A stretch of 64,000 nucleotides of DNA from Ilex aquifolium (GCA_951799425.1 OX637392.1:32820093-32884092); one strand, 5' to 3'. Positions 1 through 11,711 are shown, counted from the stretch's first letter. Translations and numbers: made by a program. Notes: generated by a model from the sequence alone, not told the origin.

Positions 1-447
1 TCCTCAAGGTGTCACCCAAGAAGGGAGTGTTTAGATTTGGCAAGAAAGGAAAATTAGCTCCAAGGTACATTGGAACATTTGAAGTGATCAAAGCGGTGGG
101 CAAAGTGGCATACCAACTTCGGTTACCAGCCCAGTTGTCAGGGGTACACGACGTGTTCCATGTTTCAATGTTAAGGAAATGTCAATCGGATACAACGCAT
201 GTCTTGGATTTGGAGGATATTGAATTTAAAGATGGAGCAACATATGAAGAACAACCGGTGAAGATTCTTGATACCAAGGAGAAGGTGCTTCGCAATAAAT
301 TCATCCAACTGGTGAAAGTCTTGTGGCAACATAATGGGTTTGAGGAAGCTACTTGAGAACCAGAGCTGGAGATGCGCGAGAAGTACCCTCAATTGTTCTC
401 TACTTAAGGTAAGTTTCGAAGACAAAACTTTCTTTAAGGGGGCGGAT
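1..447 (+). mobile_element. 3' end of chromovirus A: integrase C-terminus with chromodomain-like tail
   Basis: The plus strand encodes the end of a Ty3/gypsy integrase. It has the GKLAPRYIGTFEV block typical of the integrase C-terminal domain, then the GVHDVFHVSMLRK block, then a chromodomain-like tail (VKVLWQHNGFEEAT followed by a tryptophan-containing stretch) as in Tekay/Del-type chromoviruses. The matching region of E2 (minus strand, about 11.7-12.1 kb) has the same order of blocks. A polypurine tract and LTR A follow directly, so this is the 3' end of an element whose body lies left of the window. It is a fossil fragment. In the family this domain helps direct integration into chromatin. 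Confidence 0.9.
433..446 (+). other. Polypurine tract of element A
   Basis: A purine-rich run (TTTAAGGGGGCGGA) sits directly before the TGTAAACCCCC start of LTR A. In LTR elements this tract primes plus-strand DNA synthesis, and it fixes the LTR start here. Similar tracts precede LTR D and LTR B. Confidence 0.8.
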
Positions 448-823
448 TGTAAACCCCCACATTCGTATCTTTATAGCGTAATATAACTATGTTTTGAAAT
501 GCTAATGTATGTGATAATGTATGCATGAACTACTTAGATTGTATGAGTATAAATAAAATGTTAGTTGAGGTAATAGGGTATGTTGTAGAAGTTTGGAAGT
601 ATTTCGGAGTGAGATCGCATTTTAGAGATAGTTTGGGTAAGATGGATTTTGGACACTTCCTAGTACTTGGATCATAACGTTTTATACTGATGTTCTTTTG
701 ATCTAAACTTTTGATAGTAGATAGTAGACTTCCAGGGCTACAAAAGAGTATTTCACGAACATTTTCCAAATCGACCTCTAAATAGGTCAAAACTTCACTG
801 GAAGTTATAGCAAAAACTGGGAG

Positions 824-1007
824 GACGTTCGAACGTGAATAGACGTTCGAATGACAGTGAGTCCCAGTACTTTGGTGTCTGCAAAGCTCTGATGGAAATG
901 AAAAATTATTGGGAGCAACCAACGTTCGAACGCCAAAATGACGTTCGAACGTGAATCAATAATTTGCACTATTGACGTTCGAACGCCAAATGACGTTCGA
1001 ACGTGAG
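824..1007 (+). repeat. Palindromic word array, CGTTCGAACG class, in U3 of LTR A
   Basis: There are six copies of a CpG-centred palindrome with core CGTTCGAACG, starting near 826, 844, 923, 942, 976 and 994. They form three pairs with spacers of 8, 9 and 8 nt (TGAATAGA, CCAAAATGA, CCAAATGA). The last word ends about 50 bp upstream of the TATA box at 1057. The same word and the same 8-nt spacer occur in the unrelated Athila LTR at 55.8-56.2 kb. Confidence 0.9.
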
Positions 1008-1056
1008 TTACGAATTCTGACTTTCAGATTCGCGCATAGGGGACCATTTCACCCCC

Positions 1057-1064
1057 TATAAATA
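1057..1064 (+). promoter_or_regulatory. LTR A promoter TATA box
   Basis: TATAAATA within CCCCCTATAAATACTTAAGG. It corresponds to the TATAAATACCTTAAGG of LTR B at about 28.64 kb, so the core promoter is conserved although the palindromes upstream differ. Confidence 0.7.
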
Positions 1065-2455
1065 CTTAAGGACACTTCCATTAGCCCCATTTCAACATTT
1101 CTGACCCTAGGAAGACTCAGAGAGGAGGAAAGAAGGGGAAAACACAAGATCAAGGGAGGATTTACACATTGAAGAGGATCAAAACTTCAAGTTTTTCAAG
1201 AACACTAAGGAAGAAGAAGGTAGGAGTTTCTTCCTATTCTCTTCCATTGAGGCTAAGGTTTATATATATGTATGTTTTGACTTTCAATCCTATATATATG
1301 ATATGAAATCATTATTTCTTGATGCTCTTGCAAAGATTACCATGTTTTGAAGGAAGCTATGGTGGAATAGCCATGAAATCTCTTTCTTTTGTCTTGAAAA
1401 CCCTAATTTTCAAGAAAAAAGGGTTTTTTCTCTCAATTTTTATTTGATCTTGGTTTCTAAAGTCCTATTCTTGATTAAATCATGTTTTCATCTAATATTT
1501 GTTCTTGTTCTAAGAAATTATGGTTTTTTTAGCAAAACCCTAAAATATTGATATCGAAATTGTGAAGGTTTAATTGATATGATCTCTTGCATATTTTAAT
1601 TCATTTATTATTGTAGTATATGATGAATTGTATAATTGTGATACTTGAATTATTAATAGAAATGGTGATTGATTAAGATTGTGGTTGTTGAGAAAAATGT
1701 TGGTTTTATCTCTTGTATGGTTTGTTGTGACGGACTTGAATTGCCTTCGAGAGCTGCCGTAGAGTGTTAGAGGTTAGTCTATCCCAGTAGGGGTGAGATG
1801 GTTTCCTAACACTTGTAGTGGATTGTTGTTTGTGAGAGCAACCACTATTGTTCACGTAGGTTCGAGGCTGAGGGATGGTATACCTTTTCTGGAAAGGATT
1901 CGTCAATGTCGTGGGAGACGGTATACGCCCTTCCTAAAATGTCTGTGATGTGCCCTGCGGGGAATGATTGACATTGTGTGATTGTGATGGCTGAACGAGG
2001 TAGAATCGTTGTGTAGATTCCTGCGACGCAACCAACATACAAGAGAATATAGAATGATGTTACTGAATTATTTATGGATTGCTTTAATTTCTTGTAAGTT
2101 ATTCCTGTCATTGATTTACTGTATTCCGTACACTTGAGATCATTACAACTATCATGGTTTTTTTCTCAAAATCTATATATGCTATTTTCCAAAAGAGACT
2201 TGCCATATTTTATTTGTTTTAAAACCTTGTTCGAGTTTGGAAGGATGTTGCTACAGAGCTTAGTGCTCACCCCCTACAAACAATATATTTTTCAGATTAT
2301 GGTTTGGAGGAGGAGTTCGGAGTTGATGAGCAGATAGCTTGGGAAACTCAATTGGATGGAAGCGTGGATCCCAAGGGGAATGTATAGAGTTGTTCTCTTT
2401 ATGTCCTAGACTAGAAGAGGATTTTGAGACAATGTATAGATGATGGAGAGTTGTT

Positions 2456-3694
2456 CTGGAGATTAGTTTGGCATTTAGACCAACATCTCTTAGCTTGCTA
2501 TAAAGTTAGTCATAGGCTTAAGCTTTCAATTACATGCGTAGAGGAAGATAGATCTTTTGGCTAAGGATCACCCTCCAAAAGTGACTAGCTTTCTTCTACT
2601 TTCAATATTTGTTATTCCATGTTTATAAGGAAGATAGATCGTCTTTTGGTTGCGGATCACCCTCCAAAATGAATAGCTTTCTTCTACTTTCAATATATGT
2701 TTCATTCACTTCCATTGTTTGAGCTTCTTTCTTCCCTTAGAGGAGTGAAACTCTTCTACTTTTCTAGAACTTCGCCAAAGCCGTGAAGGGTGGAACATGA
2801 TTCACTTATTCTTTGTCGAAGATCGGCTCTTTTTTTTTTATGCTTTACCTTGTGAACCCTCTACTTGGAGGAATGAACATCACTCAATTTTTTAGCTTTG
2901 CCAAAGCTATGAAGAGTGAGTAGTTTCTCATTCACTCTTTAGTAAGAGGTGTTGGACATGTATAAATTATCCGGAAGTTATATCTGTGCAATTTCGATTA
3001 TGCTTAATGCTTTATATTCCCCATGCTCATTGAATGATTGATTGCATCTAGCAAAACTAAGGTACTTTGTATAACCGTGAGTTCTTTCTATAACATAGAT
3101 AACTCTTGCATAGAAAGACTCATCGGTTCAAGGCAAGTACCCCGGCTAGATCTTCATGACTACCCTTCAATCTTCACCATTATTGTGCTTCAATTAAAGA
3201 ATGGAAATGAAACATTAATGTCATGATTGTATGTCTTGTAGAAACACCTGCTTGTTTGTAGACGGGTTGAGTCTCGGCACAGATAATTCTTGTAAACTTC
3301 TAGAAAGACATCGGAATCATGTGCTTAATTCCCACAATCCACCTTTATCTTCTGATTAACCTGCTGTTGACACGGGGGTTAATTGAGTTATCTAGCACAA
3401 ATATACTAAACCGGATGATTAACTACATGTCCAGATCCTCGAACTAAAGAGTGACCTTTTTTTGTGCTTATCTTATCTTCTGTCTATAAAACCTTCTTGG
3501 AAAGAATCTTATATTCTGTCTAGGATACCCCATACATCACTCTACTTCAAATCTCAAGGATTACAATCACTAGGTCTCCACCACTACTTACCTCAAAACA
3601 TTAACAAGAGTTCCCTGTGGATTCGACTTCAGACTCAAACCGGATTATTACTACAGCTTGACCGCCTACACTTAGGTGTACACATTTTAGATCA
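2456..3694 (+). repeat. T1: Athila-type LTR, 5' part missing
   Basis: This stretch aligns closely with 56392-57569 of the E57 LTR. Shared blocks include the repeated CCCTCCAAA / TAGCTTTCTTCTACTTT units, GAATGATTGATTGCATCTAGC, and the ending GCTTGACCGCCTACACTTAGGTGTACACA...AGATCA. The 3' end at 3694 is the natural LTR end, and minus-strand gag of element M begins directly after it, so T1 inserted into M. About 700 bp of U3, where E57 keeps its palindromes, is missing and LTR A abuts instead. Probably a former solo LTR or element end, later truncated. Confidence 0.75.
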
Positions 3695-5067
3695 ATCCAA
3701 AGTCTGAGCCTTGAAATCATTGAATGCATGAGTGGACTGAGTATTAAAACTCATTGACTTTGAATGAACTGGTTGATGTTGTGTTCTAAACTTCTCTTGT
3801 GTGGGGGTTGAAAAGGCTGATATGGTTGCTAAGTCCGGGGTTGTGGTGAAGATGGACCTAGTGGTTGACTCATAGGCTGTGTATTTTTTTCAACTGAAAT
3901 TCTGGTGATTCCACCACCCTGGATTATAGGTTTTAGAATAGGGATTGAAATAAAGCTTGTTAAAGTTTGAAATGATATTGATTTGTTCCATCAAGACCTC
4001 TTTGAATGCTCGAATGGTGGGACATTCCCCCGTGGGATGTCTTGACAAAGCACAGATTCCACACAACTGTTCTGTGGGTGACACAACCCGAAACTTCCTT
4101 GAGTGTTTTCATCTCTAGAGCATCCAGCTTTCGAGACAAAGTAGTCATTATGGCCCCTAATTCATCATCCTCTTTTAACGTGTATTTTCCTCATTGGGAT
4201 GAAGTTGGTTTGGTTTCAAAAATATTTGGTGAGGTCGAGTCCCACATTTGGGAACTCTCAGAAATGGTATCAAAAAACTCGAATGCCTCATCGGGACTCT
4301 TACCCATGAATTCTCCATCGAGTATCATTTTAACAAACTGACGCATTGTAGACGGGAGGGCATCATAAAAGAAACCGACTAAGGTCCAACTCTCAAATGC
4401 ATGATGTGGGCAAGCTTGGAGAAGATCCATAAATCTTTCCCAACATTGGTAAAAATTTTCTCTTTCTTTCACAGAAAAATTCATGATTTGACGTCTCAAT
4501 GCATTAGTGCGATGTACAGGAAAGAACTTTTTAAAAAATTCAATTTGCAAAACTTGCCAACTAGGAATGCTTTTAAAGAATTTAGCCACTTTTTAGCGTT
4601 ATCCTTCTAAGGGAAAGGAAAATTTTTCAACTGGGCCATTTCAGAATTATCTTGTAATGCACCACATGCTTCACCAAATTCTTTCATATGCAAATAAGGG
4701 TTTTCATACTGAAGATCATGAAACTGAGGCAAAAGTTGTATTGTTCCTGCATTGATTTTAAAATTTGGAGCATTTGTGGGAAAAGAAAAACATGAAGGGA
4801 CACTAGTACGTGTGGGATGCAAATGTTCTCTTGAAGGTCTAACATTTTGAACTACCTCTTGTTCCCTTCGATTATTATTAGCCATGCTTAACTCAAAAGA
4901 GTCCAACGATGCTTGTGATGATGAAGATGATGAAGAAGAAGAACTAGATTGATTTACAGACCCTACTGATAACTTAAGAAACATAAAATATTAAAATAAA
5001 ACAAATAGTGTATACACATATAATACAAACTAGATGACTTCCTTATTTATTTTGAAATCACTGTAAC
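3695..5067 (-). mobile_element. Element M: Athila-type gag and leader, minus strand, truncated
   Basis: Read on the minus strand, this encodes an Athila-lineage gag protein that aligns with E57 gag throughout. It has a Ser-rich start, then the NAPNFKINAGTIQLLPQFHD and NPYLHMKEFGEACG blocks, then HRTNALRRQIMNFSVKE and PHHAFESWTLVGFFYDALPS, and finally the NPYSKTYNPGWWNH region near 3.9 kb. The gag start is near 4984, about 80 bp downstream of the PBS, as expected. Everything beyond the gag C-terminal part has been lost to T1. It is a broken fossil with several breaks. Confidence 0.85.
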
Positions 5068-5085
5068 TCCCCGGCAACGACCCCA
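5068..5085 (-). other. Primer binding site of element M (tRNA-Asp-like)
   Basis: The minus strand reads TGGGGTCGTTGCCGGGGA just inside the LTR end, close to the TGGCGCCGTTGCCGGGGA site that Athila/Tat elements pair with the 3' end of tRNA-Asp. This identifies 5093-6628 as the 5' LTR of a minus-strand element. Confidence 0.8.
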
Positions 5086-5092
5086 AAAAGCT

Positions 5093-6628
5093 TGATCTGA
5101 TCTGCTTTAAATCATACATCAAGTATTAGTGGTCAAATTGTAGTATTTATTGGTTTAACTTTGAGGTCGAACCCACATGGAGCTAACTATTGGTACTCAA
5201 AACAGAAAAAGGTAAGATTGCCGTGTGTGCTATGTGCAAAGGAAGAGCTTATGGTGTGAGCTTAGAATTATCAAATAAACACTTAATTAAAATTTGAATT
5301 ACAATGATAAAAAGAATAATACTCTTCAGTTCAGGGATTCAACATGAATTATATTGTTTGTTTATGAAAATGTCACCTTACAACAATTAACTCCCATTTT
5401 ATTGGAAAGTCAACCAGTAGGTTTGATGTATAACTGAACCATACCACAACAGCTAGTTAAGTTAGTCAAAAGTTCTATGTACCATGCAACAACCAAATAA
5501 CCCTACTAAACCCGAAGGTGAACCATTCAAAAGGTTTACTCTAGCTATTCGATTGACAGGTTGATGATTTAATGAAGATGTAGTTCCGGTTTATGCATTG
5601 AATGAAAAGCATTGGCTATGGCAAGATTTAACCCCTCTATAACTAATCTCCCAACTGTTACATAAAATCTAACTGCTTGCGCCACTGAATCATGTATGTA
5701 ATAACTTATAAACTGGTATATAGCAATAAGCTCCGCTCGGTGTTCATAACCATGAGTATATTATAGTAATAACCATCCATCAAATAAGAGAGGTGTAAAC
5801 ATTAACGCATAAATAAAACATTGACATTTTTATAGCTCAAACAATATTACACATGCATTCACCCTTCACCGAAAAGTATAAATGGACTACTCACGCTTCA
5901 TTGCTATAGACGAGCAAGAAGAATGATATAATCCCATTACAACTGAAAACAAAATACAACAAGTCCTTCCTGATGAATAGTTAAAATATTGCCACTCTTA
6001 TTACATCTAGGGCACAAAAGTGGGAGAGCTTCAACCCTCCAAGTAGAAATGATAAAAGGAAATGTAGAAGTAAGAAAAGTATTGGCTGGGAAGTGATTAG
6101 GGCAGGGTTTCGCTCTTTATGACTGTAAAAACTCTCTCTGAAGCCTCTCTTTCTTTCTTCATTCTCTCCTTTTTTGAACTGGCTTGCACTCTCATGGATC
6201 ACTCTTGACAGTGAGCTGAATAGAGCTATTTATAGGCACCAGAAGAGGGGTAGAGGCAACAATCACCCAAACAGGCCAATCAGGGCTTGTTGTTGCTTAA
6301 ATGGACCAATAGGAGGAAGAGAGCAAAGGCGATTTAGCCACTGTTTGGACGCCACCACCACCGTCCGGACGGTGCTAAATCTCTGGTTTTTCATGCTTAG
6401 TAGCCTCCTTTTTTGACTTGTTGACTTCTGAATTACACTCGCCACCCTTGCTTTATTAAACCTCTGCACTTTGATCCTCTTAAACTTCCGTATTTATCCT
6501 TAAAACCCTACAAAATATACAAACTACACATTAACCTAAATACTTTATAAATTAACCACTTTAACCTTATTTATGCACATAATTAACCCTAAACTCTAAT
6601 TCATTTATGCACTTTCTAGGGTTAATCA
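5093..6628 (-). repeat. 5' LTR of element M
   Basis: The LTR is bounded by TGATC...AATCA on the plus strand (TGATTAACCC...AGATCA in element orientation) and is 1536 bp long. Its 3' end carries CTACAATTTGACCAC followed by TACTTG, as in S1, so M and S1 belong to one LTR lineage. A TATA box reads CCTATAAATAG on the minus strand near 6226-6236. U3 (to the right) holds a GTTTGGAC/GTCCGGAC word pair at 6343-6370. Sequence of host element H resumes at 6629, so M was inserted into H. Confidence 0.8.
6343..6370 (-). repeat. Palindromic word pair, GTCCGGAC class, in U3 of LTR M
   Basis: GTTTGGAC and GTCCGGAC are separated by exactly 12 nt (GCCACCACCACC). The pair lies about 107 bp upstream of the TATA box in element orientation. 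The same 8-nt word and 12-nt spacer recur twice at 32526-32618. Confidence 0.75.
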
Positions 6629-6783
6629 ACAACCCCCTATTGGATGCAATCAAACAAGTCCCATCATATGACAATTTTTTGAAAGACCTCTACATAGTTA
6701 AAAGAAGGATCAATGTACAGAAAATGACATTTTTGACTGAACAAGCCAGTGTTGTCATTCAGCACAAGGCCCCTCTAAATTAT
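6629..6783 (+). mobile_element. Host element H, segment 1: gag-pol linker
   Basis: The sequence aligns with 59260-59410 of E57 and encodes the stretch LLDAIKQVPSY...FLKDLCTVKR between gag and protease. It is the first surviving piece of an old Athila copy (H). On its left is the LTR of M, and on its right the sequence is interrupted by S1 after a target site ATTAT. H is a broken, old copy with many breaks. Confidence 0.8.
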
Positions 6784-7009
6784 TGATTAACCTTAATTAG
6801 TGTATAAATTAGAATGATTAAGTAATCAATTTTGGAAGATAAAACAATTAAATATTACGAATTATAGTTTGTGCTTAAATTAAAGTTTTTAATACTTTAT
6901 GTTTAAAGTTCAGGGTCAAATGCAGAAATATTGAAAAATACAAGACAAATGTGCAATGCTTGAAGTCACCAAGGACCAAGGTGCAATAAAGAAACTTGGA
7001 CCAATAAGA

Positions 7010-7170
7010 AGCTGACAAGTGGCAGCCCAAGAAGGCGACACCTAGCACTACTGCAAGACACCAACCTTCCGGAAGGTTAAGGAAGGTGGTTAGGACCCTG
7101 ACAAGTGGCAGCTCCAGAAGAATGACACCTAGGACCCCTACTGCAAGGCATAACCTTTTGGAAGGTTAGG
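7010..7170 (+). repeat. Tandem duplication with CCTTCCGGAAGG-class words in U3 of S1
   Basis: A unit of about 88 bp is present twice (TGACAAGTGGCAGC...GACACCTAG...CTGCAAG...). Each copy ends with a palindrome: AACCTTCCGGAAGGTT at 7063-7078 and the decayed AACCTTTTGGAAGGTT at 7152-7167. The second copy ends about 30 bp upstream of the TATA box. A related word (ACCTTCTAGAAGGT) is found in the unrelated solo LTR S2. Confidence 0.8.
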
Positions 7171-7789
7171 AAGATGGTTGGGACCACCCTCCCCCTCTAT
7201 AAATAGGGGTGCCTTGTTCATTTTTCAAGTAATTCCTTCCAAGCCTTCCAAACACCTCTCCAAGACAAATTCTTCCTCCTTTGGCCGGCCACCCTTGAAG
7301 CCAAGAGAGTTTTTCAAAGCTAGAAAGAAAGAAAGAAAGAGAGAAAGAATAAGTAAGGGAGAGTTCAATACATAGCCTGTCTGTGATACACTTTTATTTG
7401 TTACTCTGTATTTCTACATTTCTATTGTATCTTTCTATTCGGATAGTTGAACTACCGCCACTTTTGTGTCTTGAATGATAATAAAGGTGGTTGTGTTTCA
7501 ATTGTTCCTTGTGAAAGAAGCTGTACAATTTACCGTTTAATTTTAGTTGTAATGACGAATAGTCACACTCCTTGCTTGTCTGTAGCAATGGAGCGTGAGT
7601 AGTCGTTTTATACCATTCTAACTAGGGTAAACATATGTATAATATTGGTTAAATTATGGAAATGCTGATGTTTTATTTATATGTTTATTTATATATGTAT
7701 TATATGTTTAATGCATGATATAGTGATGTACGTAATTCTGGTGTTGTGCCTGGAATTATGTCATCAGTGTATCATAAGACCATCCAGTT

Positions 7790-8500
7790 AAAGATTCACG
7801 ATGTTCCTACCGGTATGGCTTGTCCTCCATTGGAAAGTTGAGGATTTTCTACTGATGTGTGGTACAAAACCTAAATGATCCTCATGAATGGCTTGTCCTT
7901 CTGGGTTATTAGGGTTTCTTTACTTATTATATATCTAACTATACTGACAGTCTAACAACCACGGTGTTCCTACTGGTATGGTTTGTCCTCCGATGGAATA
8001 CTGAGGATGTTTAACTGGCTAACAATATCGACAGTCTAACAACCACGGTGTTCCTACTGGTATGGCTTGTCCTCCGATGGAATACTGAGGATGTTTAACT
8101 GGCATGCATAAATATATATATATATGTATAGATATATCCCAGATGACCTATTGGGTAATTCAAGTATTCCTCATGAATGGCTTGTCCTTCTAGTTCATTT
8201 GAATTAGTTAATTGGTACGTCTATAACCAGCTTTCCTAAGAAGTTGATGTGTTATATTATATTACCACCAGTTAACCTACGAAGTGGCTGTGTTATGGTT
8301 TATTCTTTATGTACTTGCTATCAAGAGATCAATTGAAGAACTCAAGTATTTCTCATGAATGGCTTGTCCTTCTGGTTTGCTTGGATTAATCAATTGACGT
8401 AAATATAACCAGCTTTCCTAAGAAGTTGCTGAGTTATAATTTATTACTACCAGTTAGCCTAAGAAGCGGCTGTGTTATAGTTTATATACATCAGACCTGC
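7790..8500 (+). repeat. Internal repeats in S1
   Basis: Three repeat types alternate downstream of the promoter. An 84-bp unit (GACAGTCTAACAACCACGG...) is present twice in tandem from about 7946 to 8105, with a diverged copy near 7800. A TCATGAATGGCTTGTCCTTCT unit occurs near 7890, 8175 and 8355. An AACCAGCTTTCCTAAGAAGT unit of about 80 bp occurs near 8227 and 8407. They explain part of the length difference between S1 and the LTR of M. Confidence 0.8.
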
Positions 8501-8898
8501 CGATTGACTTTCCAGTAAAATGGAAGTTAATTGTTGTGAGGTAGCATTTCCAGTAATCAACCAATATAAAACATATGGATCCCTAAACTGAAGGGTATCT
8601 TTTATACTGTTATTATTTATACGCTTTACTTATGCAGTTTATTATTTCCGCACTTTATTTCTGCAGTGTATTTAAATTAAACTAGTTATCAATCTAAGCT
8701 CACATCACAAGCTATCAAACATCATACTACTTCAAACAACAACTTTACTGTTTTTATTTTGTTTTTATTTTAAAATCTAAATTACTAAAACTCTTCGTGG
8801 GATCGATACTTGGACTTAAAACCGAGAAAACTACAATTTGACCACTTATACTTGGGTGTATAATTAATATAATTCAGATCACAAAAAGTGGCGAATCA

Positions 8899-9190
8899 AT
8901 TATAATGATCTTGGGAGTCCCACAGTTTCATGCATAATTAGAGACTTCATACTTGAGTAAGCTTTGTTTGATCTGGGAACAAGTGTCAATTTACTCCCGC
9001 ATATAGTTTATGAGCAGTTAGGGTTGGGAGAGTTGAAACCCATAAATGTCATATTATTGTTGGCATACCGATCTATAAAAATTTCACGAGGATTTGTTGA
9101 GGATGTGCTTGTTCAAGTTGATAAGTTTTATTTTCCTATGGATTTTATTATTTTAAATACTCATCTAGTTTTGCAAGTCTCTACACAAAT
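8899..9190 (+). mobile_element. Host element H, segment 2: start of protease
   Basis: The encoded protein has the retropepsin block DLGTSVNLLPHIVYEQLGLG, followed by FVEDVLVQVDKFYFPMDFII. It aligns residue by residue with the E57 protease near 59.48-59.68 kb. The reading is cut at 9190 by E2 and continues at 19110 with the ILGHPFLATSNALINC block. The target duplication CAAAT (9186-9190 and 19110-19114) confirms the insertion. Confidence 0.85.
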
Positions 9191-11617
9191 TGTGACGCCC
9201 CAAAATTTGGGGGTCCGTTGATCACCCATCAACCCGCGGAACACCTGTGGATATCGTGTAACTCGATATCACACCGTTGTGTCCCATTTACCGAGATCCA
9301 AAATTTAACAAAATCAGACAGATTCTCCTTTGTACGGGGAGCTCTACCCAAAACCCAACCTGTACAATATACAATACATGACCCATCCGAGGCCCAATAT
9401 AACACAATGACCGCACCGGGTCCATTTATGAGTAAAAATTGACCACACCGGGTCCATTTATCTATACTCATATAAAAACATACAAGATTATATTAAAAAC
9501 AGTACATATGAGTTCCATTACAACTCTCTTATATAAAATTACATGTCAAAACTAGTTTGCTCCAAAAGTTTTACAAAAGGAGTTATAAAAGCCACAAGTC
9601 AGCTTTCTTCACCCTTGCGGCCCCAAATGAGAGCCGTCCACCGGCATATATCCCGCACCTGAAATGTTTTCCCCGTATAGGGTGAGCCACGCCCAGTAGA
9701 GTAATTCCTACAGAGGCTACTCCCCACCTAAGTGCATATGCAATGTTCACATTCAATAATTCATACTCACATCAACATTCCAAGTAAGAATATGCAATTC
9801 TAAGTTGGAATTCTACATGCCATGCTATGAAATGAGATGAAACTCACTCATGCAACTCAATCCGAGCCCTCACCGTCTCCCACCACACAATGCAATGCAA
9901 GTGTGTAAAACCTTCATCATAGATGAATTACCTCCAATGCTTGTTTAAAATAAAATCATGTGTTTATAAAAATCAAGCATTGTTGGATGTTGCACATCCA
10001 AGAGTATGTTTATAAAACAAAATCTTTAACAAAATCTTGTGTCTTTGTTGGGCAACGAATTTTGGAATTTCACTGCCGGCTCCATACGCCTAATTCACTT
10101 TTTTTTACTTGCACCGACGGAAGTGAATAAACCAGTAACCGGGTCTTGCACCCGAGTGAACGTCTATCCCTTCTTGCTATACCCGACACAAGTTTTTCCA
10201 TGCATGCAACCGTGCGACTCAGTAGGATCTTCAATCCCACTTTCCCGAGCCCACCCTTCAACCACCAAGTATGATGTTTGAATTAACCATGCACACGCAC
10301 ACACACACCCATACTCATGCCTAAGCCCATGAATGGGATGCCTCCGTGCAAATGCAATGTAATGTACCATCGCATATCAATGTCAAGTCCCATATGTAAT
10401 GAATGCTATATGGATCAATTTAACCACATACTTCAACATATGCCATGGCAATTCATATCTTATGCATATAAATTCCATAATTCACCCCAATGCCAACATA
10501 TCATAAGCACACATCGACATTTACATTTCCAATTATAAATCATATCATAAGCATATGATTTCACTTTACCACATCATCCAAGCATGTTATAGCATAATAT
10601 CATGCAATTAACACACTTTATTTCACATAGGCATTTTATCAAACACCTTCAAGGCACCAAATCATGTAATCACATAAAATGCTCAAATTTGTCACATAAC
10701 TCAAAAAAAATCAGAATACATGATTTCCACATACCCAATTATCAAAACATCCAAGAAATCACAAATGAGCAATTTCTATTTACCAATTCACACTAGAATT
10801 GAACTTACCCATTTCCTTTAAACCAACTATAATAGGCAAGTGTTCAAAACACACAAAACAGCCCACACATTCCCTAAGAACACCATAGGTTAGAAATAAA
10901 CCAAAGTAAGAGGGAACCCTACCTCTTGAAGCGTAGAAATGAAGGTAGAACCTTTAAGAACACCAATACAAGCCCAAAAGTCTTGATTTCCCCAAACTCC
11001 CTCCTTGGATCTTCGGTGAAATCCCTTTTTTTTGGTATGGTTGTGTAGTCCTCGTCGCGTAGATGAAGTTTAATTCTTGGTCCGACGAATTCCGACCGAC
11101 GGAACTCCGGGAATCGAAGAAAAAAGATTGGATTTTCCTCTTGTCTCTCCCTCTTTCTCCCAACGTTGAAGAAACTGGTTTTCAGCAGAGAAATCTGCTG
11201 AAAATCAGATATTTTACCCCTTTTTATAATTTTAAAAACTTGGCCCGAGTCGCGCCACATGTCCCCTACTTGTCCGGGTCCGTTTTCGCTCCGAAACGAT
11301 TAAATTTCGCTCCGGTTCAAGCTCAAATATTTTTATTTCAACTTTTTTTAAATTATTTTCTAAATATTAAAATTTTATTACAAATTCGTTTTTGGGGGTC
11401 ACCGGACGCCCGTCGTCTCGAAAAACATGAAAAATCTGACTATCTCGGAATTCGGCGAAATTTGACAGGGTAACTAGATTTCGCGATACGAATCCAATGG
11501 CGAAGTCCGTTTCCTCATCCAAGGTCTAGAGAAGTACTTATTTCAAATCCGCAGAGCGGTGACAAATTATTATTTTGCCATTTTTCAGAAAAAGTTCAAA
11601 TTCACCCGGGTCTTACA
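9191..11617 (-). repeat. 3' LTR of E2
   Basis: On the plus strand it reads TGTGACGCCCC...TTACA. It is matched over its full length by 16684-19109. In element orientation it starts TGTAAGACCCGGG. A direct repeat GACCRCACCGGGTCC occurs twice at about 9411 and 9439, in the same slot where relatives S2 and S3 carry palindromic words. Confidence 0.92.
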
Positions 11618-11630
11618 TTCTTCCCCCTTT
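11618..11630 (-). other. Polypurine tract of E2
   Basis: The minus strand reads AAAGGGGGAAGAA directly before the TGTAAGACC start of the 3' LTR, which fixes element orientation and the LTR edge. Confidence 0.85.
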
Positions 11631-11711
11631 AAAAGAATTTTGTCCCCGAAATTCACATACACATACACATAAACTCACATGCATATACAACATTCATTCA
11701 ATATTAAATGA

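Larger units (their letters stand above)
448..2455 (+). repeat. LTR A (chromovirus 3' LTR, family 1), 3' end truncated
   Basis: The LTR starts with TGTAAACCCCC after the polypurine tract. It aligns by eye with LTR B (27994 onward) and LTR C (53741 onward): all three share the blocks GAGGTAATA, GGAAGTATTYC, GGGCTACAAAA and GTATTTCAC-like sequence. A TATA box (TATAAATA) lies at 1057-1064. U3 between 824 and 1007 holds six CGTTCGAACG-type palindromes that B and C lack. The right end is not canonical: near 2455 the sequence passes into an Athila-type LTR (T1), so the end was lost in a fusion or deletion. The boundary is good to a few tens of bases. Confidence 0.8.
6784..8898 (+). mobile_element. 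S1: solo Athila-type LTR inserted in H
   Basis: The insert begins TGATTAACC and ends GGCGAATCA, and is flanked by perfect 5-bp duplications ATTAT (6779-6783 and 8899-8903). Removing it restores the alignment of H with E57. Its start and its end region (CTACAATTTGACCAC) match the LTR of M. The usual ATCA LTR terminus occurs at 8881; the last 17 bp (CAAAAAGTGGCGAATCA) look like the first bases after an LTR, including the start of a TGGCG primer site. A TATA box is at 7198-7205. No coding region is present. Confidence 0.8.

Noticed and set aside
7940-8500. Possible CRISPR-like or regulatory repeat array
   Set aside because: Repeats are long, adjacent, diverged and of mixed types without unique spacers, inside a plant LTR. 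They are LTR-internal tandem duplications.
10039-10370. Overlapping frames repeated at 10.0-10.4 kb and 17.5-17.9 kb
   Set aside because: They recur because both lie in the two LTRs of E2. Conservation is due to the LTR pairing, not to coding.
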